A DNA stretch of 64,000 nucleotides from Jacaranda mimosifolia (lineage: Eukaryota > Streptophyta > Magnoliopsida > Lamiales > Bignoniaceae), in NCBI GenBank assembly GCA_018894105.1, contig CM032128.1, positions 12,815,001-12,879,000 on the forward strand, given 5' to 3'. Shown in pieces: positions 56,674 to 64,000 of the stretch. How positions within the stretch are numbered: position 1 is the first letter of the stretch; every line of letters begins with the position of its first letter. The translations under genes and the position numbers were made by a program. The notes beneath the pieces were generated by a model. The model saw nothing but the letters and a program-made list of their open reading frames with translations, was not told the DNA's origin and searched no databases.

Positions 56674-59378
56674 TGTAGCACCCCTTCTCAGGATAACTTT
56701 TAAACTAAGGTACTACCAATTCAATCTTAATCTTAAACCATAAACAAGTATTAGGCCCATAGGAAAATTTTTCATAACTTATCAGAGATAGCAGCAGACT
56801 TTGTCTTAAACAGACCTTGACAAAACACTAAATACATGACATGGTTCATTCCTTATTAAGCAAGATGCAATAAGGGAAAGCTATCAAGATGCAATAATTA
56901 ATAAACACATTTAGTAATAAGCAAGATTTTTTCAATACCTATCAACAATGTACATAGCAAGCATGATATCAAGTTTAACAGGCTGTTGGTCATTCTAACC
57001 TTATTACTCCCAGATCAACATGTAACCGCTAATACTGGCACGGTATAGCATAAACAAGATTTTCTTATTGCTGCATTGCTTAAGCACTTAGCTCAGGATG
57101 TAACAACTTGTTATATGACATGGTCGACCACATTCCGGATCCCGCCACTCACAGTTCACTACCTCCAACTCTCTATTGTGTCAAGATCTTAGGTGGGTAC
57201 TAGCTGAGAGATCTGTCACCATCGGTCCGTTCTGCCTGGCTATCTTCCTGGACCTAGCCCCAGGCCCAACTTCCCGTGGCGTCCCTTTGGGTTGAACTTT
57301 CCAATGGCATCCTTATGGGTTGAATTGATATAATGTTAATAGATAAAAATTTAACTTTTAAAGCAATAAACATGAATATAATAAGATACGAGTCTGGAAC
57401 AACAATATACACAATATACTGGCTAGTAAGGCCATTCTGGAATAATAATCCAAGCATTCCACTGGGATTGGCACTCGGTCGATACAATCAATAATCAATT
57501 ATGCCATCAAGGCTAATTAGCTGAAATACAGAATAAATTCAAGTATGCCGACAAGGCCAATCAAGGATTTTATAATCGATGTTCACATATTTCATAAAAT
57601 AAAGGCATGTTGAACCTTCACAGGGGTTTATAAAGCAAGGATCGATAAACATAATGAACTCAAACAATCATGGATTTCAATGTTTAAGGAATATTACATC
57701 CTAGAAAAATATGTTTGACATGCCTTTACCTTTGTAGTTCTTAGATAAAGCAACCATAGTCAGCAATTTATTGGTTTGTGGGACCTACTTCTTCGTCACC
57801 TAACCAAAAGAGTAGGTTCACATTCAAAATCCCCATTCAATTCTAATAATCCTTAATAATTAAAATTTTACTTGTAGCAGTCTAAAATCACTAATTGCTC
57901 GTCTAACAGGTAGTTTTAGGATTCGTTCGACGTAAACATTACTGAACATGCTAATCATGCCGATCTCTATAAAAGAATAATATCAGGTCCTTAATCATCC
58001 AGTTGATCTTGTCAAATCAATAATAATGATCCAATATTTCTTAATAATTCCAATTTTATTCTTAGGTTCCAAATTCATAAAATTAGGGTTTCAATCCTTT
58101 AATGAACTCAAACAACCTAAAATCATAACATGATAATACAAATCCAAGTTTTCTAAGCTTATAGTGGTACATGCATGTCCCGAATCTTGGTTCCATATCA
58201 TCTTAAATAACCCAAATTATCACTTAGGTTCCAAATCTATAAAATCCACAAGTTGGGGTTTTAAATCCTTCAATTAACTCAGTTAACTCAAAATTATCTT
58301 ACAATAATACAAATCCGTGCCTACTAAGTTATATAATCCTACATGCATGTCACATATAAATTCAAATCCTACATCAATACCTCATTTTCTTGACATAATA
58401 TAAGATTTGGTAAAAATAATCGATGCAAAACTTATCCCCAAATTTGGTAATTGCCCAAGATATTGTTATTGGTGCCTCATCTTTATGAACCAATGCCGCA
58501 TGTAAATTCACCATGTCGAGGTGAAGATTCTATCCGAAAGTCGCTGGACCGCCGCTATACGCCGTCACCGGAATTGAATCATGACACCACCATTCAACTC
58601 GTCCAGCTACGTAGATCAAAATGTGCCAACCAATTTTCCAATTCGCTGTCGGATCTAGAAGTAATTGGCCAAAAACTGCCACAACTCCACCCAACACCGA
58701 GGCACACATTTTCTATAATTTCATCGTCGTCGGTAGTCGGAACTGAAAATTGAAGCTACCACCTTGACCCTTGAGCTGAGCTCGTCAAACCCACTACTAC
58801 ACTCCAAGTTTCAGTCATCGGAGCCTGGAAACCTATCACCACCACTATGTCTTTCGATCGGAGCTTAATTTCCTGATGACTCGCCGATTGGTTCTCGGTA
58901 AATCAGGTACCATTGTGTTCCTTTCATGGAGAAGAACGTGATGGTATGCTATGGGTTTTTGTCGTTGGCTGAGGGAGTTCGCCGGAGAGGGGTAAGCGGT
59001 TTGCATGTGAAAATTTGATAAAGTTAGGGGCGGGGGGTTGCTATTTATAGTAAACTTCCTGGAATTATAAATTTCACCCCAAAACTCTTAGCTTGTCAAT
59101 TGGGTCTTTCAACCTTTTAGCCATCTTCGAATCAACCCCCAGCTTCCTTAGTGCCTCACACTGACCTGGTTGACTTAAAATATTTTTAGTTTGACCAACA
59201 AAACTTTTAAAATGTTGTACAATCAAGTTTCTTCAAATTATAAATTGGCCCCAAAACTTTCAATCTTCATACAATTAAGTCCTTTTTATTAATTTTTTCG
59301 AGCCCTAAAATCCAACCAACCAATTTCTTGATTTCTAAATCATTATTTTCTCAATTACCCAATTTTATGGGTGTTACA
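56674..59378 (-). mobile_element. Solo LTR D (Tekay-type), 2.7 kb
   Basis: Starts tgtagcaccccttctcagg and ends ttttatgggtgttaca, minus orientation, with a perfect 5-bp TSD atttt (56669-56673 and 59379-59383). No internal region, so it is a solo LTR left by recombination between two LTRs. It closely resembles solo LTR E. Confidence 0.9.
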
Positions 59379-59744
59379 ATTTTATAATTATGTCGCGTAC
59401 ATTTATTTTAATATTTTTGCTTATAATAATTCATAAAAATATTTTTACATGGATTAATGATGTGAGATCGGATAAATTGGACTGAAAATAAGTATCCACT
59501 TAATTATTTGTAATTTTTACATTCTGATTAAAAAAAAAACTTATGAGAGATTGATATTTTTATTTTAAACTAAATATTAAAAATTTACTTATTATTTTAT
59601 TCATGTACATTATGTATGTGAATTGATAATTTAAAAAAAAATAATTAAAATAATTACACATATAAATAAAAATAAATAAATTTTACTTATCAGAGTTATA
59701 TGGAATATTAAGAGGTATTTTAGCTTATAAAAATTGTATGTTAC
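59379..59744. other. AT-rich repeat between solo LTRs D and E
   Basis: 366 bp of AT-rich non-coding DNA including one TSD copy from each flanking solo LTR. Confidence 0.45.
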
Positions 59745-62700
59745 TGTAGCACCCCTTCTCGGGAAAACTCTTAAGTTGAGGTGCCACCAGTTCAATCCTA
59801 ATTTTAAAACATAAACAAGTAATAAGCCCATAATAAATTTTTTCAGAACTTATTAGAGATAGCAGCAGACTTGAACTTAAACAAACTTTGACAAAACAAT
59901 AAACACATGCCATGGTTCATTCCTTAACACTCAACAAAACATATACGTACCTTTAGGGTATCGTTGTCAATCCTGACATATCAAAACATCTCAAAATCCA
60001 AACTTAACATTCAAATGATTCCATATATACATTTAAACACCTAATCTATTACAAAATATATTCATGTACAAGCCAAAAGTCCAAGTTCGTCACCTATTCC
60101 TGTCTCAAAAAAATCAAAATAGTACAGTAAGTCCTAAGGGCTTAGAAAGGGAGAAGAAAATAATAGGATTCAAAAGAAAGCTATTGAGATACAACAATCA
60201 TTAAAAAAATTTGATAATAAGCAAGACTTTTCAATATGAACAAATTCGGTAATAAGCAAGAATTTTTATATGAATCAACAATATATATAGAACTTATGAA
60301 ATCAAGTTTAACAGACTATTGGGCATTCCAACCTTATTACTCCCAGATCAAATTATAATTGCTAGTACTGGGCATCGGTATAGCATAAATAAGATTTTCT
60401 TATTGCTCCATTGCTCAAGCGCTCAGCTCGGCGGGTAATAGTTTGTTTATATGGCATGATCGACCGCATGCTGAATCCAGTCACTCACAATTCGCTATCT
60501 CCAGCTCCCTATTGAGTCAAGATCAGATGTGGGTACTAGCCGAAAGACCTGTCACGTCAGTTCGTTCTACCCGGCTGTCTTTCCGGACCTAGCCCTGGGC
60601 CCAACTTCCCATGGCGTCCCTTTGGATTGAACTTCGCAAGAGTGTTCCCATTGGTTGATATAATATAATGCCAATAGATAAGAATTTAACTTTTAAAGTA
60701 ATAAACATGAATATAACAAGGTACGAGAGCAACAATATACACAGTCTACTGGCCAGCAAGGCCATTATGGAATAATAATCCAAGCATTCCACTAGGATTG
60801 GCACTTGGCCGATACAACCGATAATCAAGTATGCTGTCAAGGCCAAATAACCCTCACAGGTACGAAACAAACAACATATAACATAAGGGGTCCAAGGCCA
60901 TCAAGGATTTCAAGGTAAATCAGCAATGAAAATACAACTGAACATTAAATCGACAAGAGCTCTTTAACAGCAACCATATTTATAAAAAGCTATCAATAAA
61001 TATAGGGTTAATCGGCAAGGCTGTGGGGTACAAAGGACATGAAACAAATAATATAATAAGAGTTCTGGACACCAGAATGGAAACAAGCAATAACCCTCAC
61101 AAGGGTATACACATCAGATACAAATAACAATCGAGATTTCAAATAATCCTCAGATTTCAACAATTCAAATGCGGTACAAAAACATAAACCCTCACAGGGG
61201 TTTATCACAATAACAAATAGGTACGAAAAAGCTGCCAGAGTGGCAAACCCTTACAGGGGCTTATCCCAATAACAGATAATTAAAAGAAGTGCCAGGTTGG
61301 CAGACCCTCACCTTCGTAATCCCAAAAAGCCATCGCCGCCTATCGAACTGTGGGACCCACTCTGTCGTCACTGAACCAAAATAATATTTTCTCAATCAAA
61401 CTTCACATTTAATCCTAATAATCACAATTAAACCATTAATAGTCTAAAATCACTAATTAATCGATTAACATGATAGTTTTAGACTTAAACAGTACAACCG
61501 GCCCAAAATGGCTAATAAAGTCACTAATGTCAAAATAATCCTAGTTTTTATATCAAGTCTAATAACAAAACATAAACTAGTTCTCAATTATATTTTTAAC
61601 CTTCTATTGGTATCCCATATCAAAATAAACGGTCCAGATATCCAATTATCCTGATTATTTCCACTGAGGTCTCAATTTCTAAATTTAGGGTTTTCTTACT
61701 CAAATAACTCAATAAATTCTGAATTATCATAATTTGATACAAATCCGGATCCAAGAATCCCACATCATCCATGCATGTAATAATCTTGCTGCTAAATATA
61801 ATTTAGAATCATTTAATCAAAGGCATAAGAGTTATAAATGGGTGAAAATGTACAAAGATCCTAAACTCAATACCAATCTTTACCCCGAAATGCCCAATCG
61901 AGCCCCCAAAACCACAAACCGAACATACCACCACGATCACCGCAATGAGGAGAAGATTCTGCCTTGGAACTACTATCGTGCCGCCGTCAAAAAATGCCAA
62001 AACCACCACTGTTTTCCGCGTTTCATCCTCCTGAGTCCAATGATCCTATTAGTTTCTAGTTTTGAGGCCAAAATAGTGGTCAACCGTGGTCCATAGTCTC
62101 AACACCACATTCTTGCTGCCGCACCTGCAACTTTCGTTTCCATCGTTGTTGCCGCTTCAAGCCTCCATGCAAGGTCACCAGCGTGGTCTCTGAGCTAAGG
62201 GCTTCTTAGAACTCCGCCTAGAAATGCGTCTTCACCGTTGCTCGCCTCTTGCCGTCACGATTAAGCTATCGATTTCAAAACTATGGTGGCTCCTTGGTGT
62301 TAGGTGTGTGCATGTGGTGGCGATGGGTTACTATGAGTGAGAAGAAGTGGTTGGTAGAGTTGGGTGGTTGCGATGGTTGCTGGGGATGGCTGCCGAGGTT
62401 GCCGGTGAAGATGGTGAAGAAAGTGACGTGGTGAAGGGGATGAAAATGGAGGAAAAATGGAATGAAAATGAAGAAAAGAAATGTTTTTATAAAATTCAGG
62501 TTTTTGTATTTGCAATTTAACCCTCAACTTTTAATAATTTATTCAATTGAGTGCTGCTAATTAATTAAAAATATGGCTAAGACCCAGTTGACTTGAAAAC
62601 TGCCATGCAACCCCAAAACTTTGAAAAGGTGATCCAATCAAGTCTTGCATAGTTGCACTTTGACACCAAAACTTTCAAAATTTTTGCAATAAATTCTTTT

Positions 62701-62788
62701 TTATTTATTTTTTGAGCCCTAAAATCCGATTAACCAATATCTTAATTTCTAAATTATTTTTAAAATATCAAATTTTAGGGGTGTTACA
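59745..62788 (-). mobile_element. Solo LTR E (Tekay-type), 3.0 kb
   Basis: Starts tgtagcaccccttctcggg and ends ttttaggggtgttaca, minus orientation, with a perfect 5-bp TSD gttac (59740-59744 and 62789-62793). Same family as D; both share gagatagcagcagactt and attggcactnggncgatac-type words. Its frames are not genes. Confidence 0.9.
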
Positions 62789-63352
62789 GTTACAAACTAC
62801 TTATTAAATTAGTTATCAAATAATTAATAACCTAATGTAAGCTATTTTCATATATAAAGCATAAAGATATTATATATTTACTCTAACAATAGATATTTAA
62901 CATTTATAATTCTCAAATGTCGTGAAAATTGTAACTATAACTCCACATTATTAAGAAATCATTCAAAAAAGCTTTATATTATAAAAAATATATTTGGCCA
63001 TTTATCATATCAAAATATATATGTATAAATATATATAATTTAAAAAGCATATTCAGTAAAATATTCTATGCTATTTTTATTTTCTTAATTTTTTTATTTA
63101 TTTATAAACTTTTGTATAGTTTATAAACTTAGAGTGACATATTCTATAGCTTATTTAAGTATAAATTATCTTCAAACATAATATTTTTAATTGAAATGTT
63201 CATATTATTTTGTTTAAATAGTAATAGATTTTCTTACATTAAATACTAAAAATAATTACAATTCATGTTTTAATCACATGAAGTAAAATAAATATAAATA
63301 AATTATTCTATCATATAATCATTTTCAGTGCATTGCATCGAGCACATGCTAG
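62789..63352. mobile_element. AT-rich repeat, possible Helitron 3' end
   Basis: Ends with a small hairpin-capable stretch gtgcattgcatcgagcac, then atg and ctag, followed by t. This fits the Helitron pattern of a hairpin a few bases before CTRR and insertion between A and T. The stem is short (about 4 bp), so the call is tentative. Confidence 0.4.
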
Positions 63353-63353
63353 T

Positions 63354-63967
63354 ACTATTATCTATAGCGCAATGGTGTGGGACTCGTAATTGTGTAATTT
63401 AATTCTAATTGTGCAATTTTGGCCCAATGTCAAATTCTTAGAATTTAAATTTTTTTAATTCAGTTGAAAAAAATTTATTGGTTGTTTTTCTACTTTATAT
63501 TTCATTTTAATACGATTAGTTTATCTATTACAACTAAAATATCTTACTGTGTTTATCAAGAATTGCAATATACTCTATAAGATAATGCAAAAACTATCTA
63601 TAATCTTATTTTTATCTCATTAAATAAGTTTATAATTTAACAAATATTTTATAAGTATCATGTTAAGTACTCTTATCACCAAATTCTATCTTATAAATTT
63701 AATTTATCAAAAGATTAATATATAAATATTATATTTATTTTATAAACAAATTTTGTTACTCTAAAATTATTTTTTGGTATTTTATTTCTACATTATTCAT
63801 ATTATAATTCTATATTTTTAATTATATGAATTCTTTCCTCAATTAGCATAATATAATGATGTTTCTTTTTTTAATTAATTTAAAATTCACTTTGTAGAAA
63901 ATTTTAATATTTTTTTGAAACACGTCTTTATATTGTATTTGTTTTGTCTTTATTCTAAATTAGTTAG
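63354..63967. repeat. Second copy of the AT-rich repeat's left part
   Basis: actattatctatagcgcaatggtgtggga and onward repeats 52533 to about 53148 with scattered changes (shared gtcaaattcttagaatt, ttaatacgat, aaattctatcttataaatttaatttatca). It starts directly after the possible Helitron end at 63352 and is cut by an LTR at 63968. Confidence 0.75.
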
Positions 63968-64000
63968 TGTAACCCCTTTAAATTTAGTATTTTCGGAAAT
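63968..64000 (+). mobile_element. Start of another Tekay-type LTR, cut by the window end
   Basis: tgtaacccctttaaatttag, then tattttcgg, matches the standard start of the Tekay LTRs here (TGTAACACCCCTAAATTTAGCATTT). A TSD copy would be gttag at 63963-63967. Confidence 0.6.

Overview
The window is nuclear DNA from a flowering plant, most likely a eudicot. It is AT-rich, contains one spliced intron-containing gene, and is otherwise filled with degraded plant transposable elements: Ty3/gypsy chromoviruses of the Tekay/Del type with 2.3-3.4 kb LTRs and initiator-Met-tRNA primer sites, Ty1/copia, Mutator-like, hAT, CACTA, PIF/Harbinger and probable Helitron sequences. There are no bacterial operons, no CRISPR arrays and no rRNA genes. 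I did not find a new biological system. What the sequence offers is an unusually readable history of nested insertions, many of them dated relative to each other by target-site duplications (TSDs).

Layout. 1-6591: Tekay-type element A (plus strand, 5' end outside the window) inserted in a CACTA-type element, whose end is at 7020. 7021-14109: a decayed copia element. Its 3' LTR was split by a Mutator-like element (MULE1, 10078-13007, perfect 9-bp TSD, transposase remnant inside) and by a hAT element (hAT1, 13030-13839, perfect 8-bp TSD). 14110-23000: old, mostly anonymous DNA with a hAT-like MITE, a copia protease fragment, two broken host-gene fragments (JMJ25-type demethylase and MAPKKK-type kinase), a 152-bp tandem duplication and a PIF/Harbinger MITE. 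23470-26365: the only gene that looks functional, an M-phase phosphoprotein 6 (MPP6) homologue on the minus strand with five exons, 187 aa.

26757-52391: a nested stack directly upstream of MPP6. A second hAT element (hAT2) was entered by minus-strand Tekay element B (27748-52361, TSD tgatc). B holds a solo LTR (Y, 28711-32112) in its 3' LTR and a nearly full-length plus-strand Tekay element C (40780-51863) in its 5' LTR. C retains recognisable gag, protease, RT, RNase H, integrase and chromodomain, all broken by stops and frameshifts.

52392-64000: a very AT-rich, probably Helitron-derived repeat interrupted by MULE2 (54528-56367, perfect 9-bp TSD, carrying a piece of a B-family LTR) and by two solo LTRs of one family (D and E, perfect 5-bp TSDs). 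A second copy of the repeat's left part follows, and another Tekay-type LTR starts at 63968.

The only predicted working protein is the MPP6-like exosome cofactor. All transposon open reading frames appear inactive. Boundaries were read by eye from repeats, TSDs and motifs. Identities, ages and exon calls need alignment or RNA evidence.
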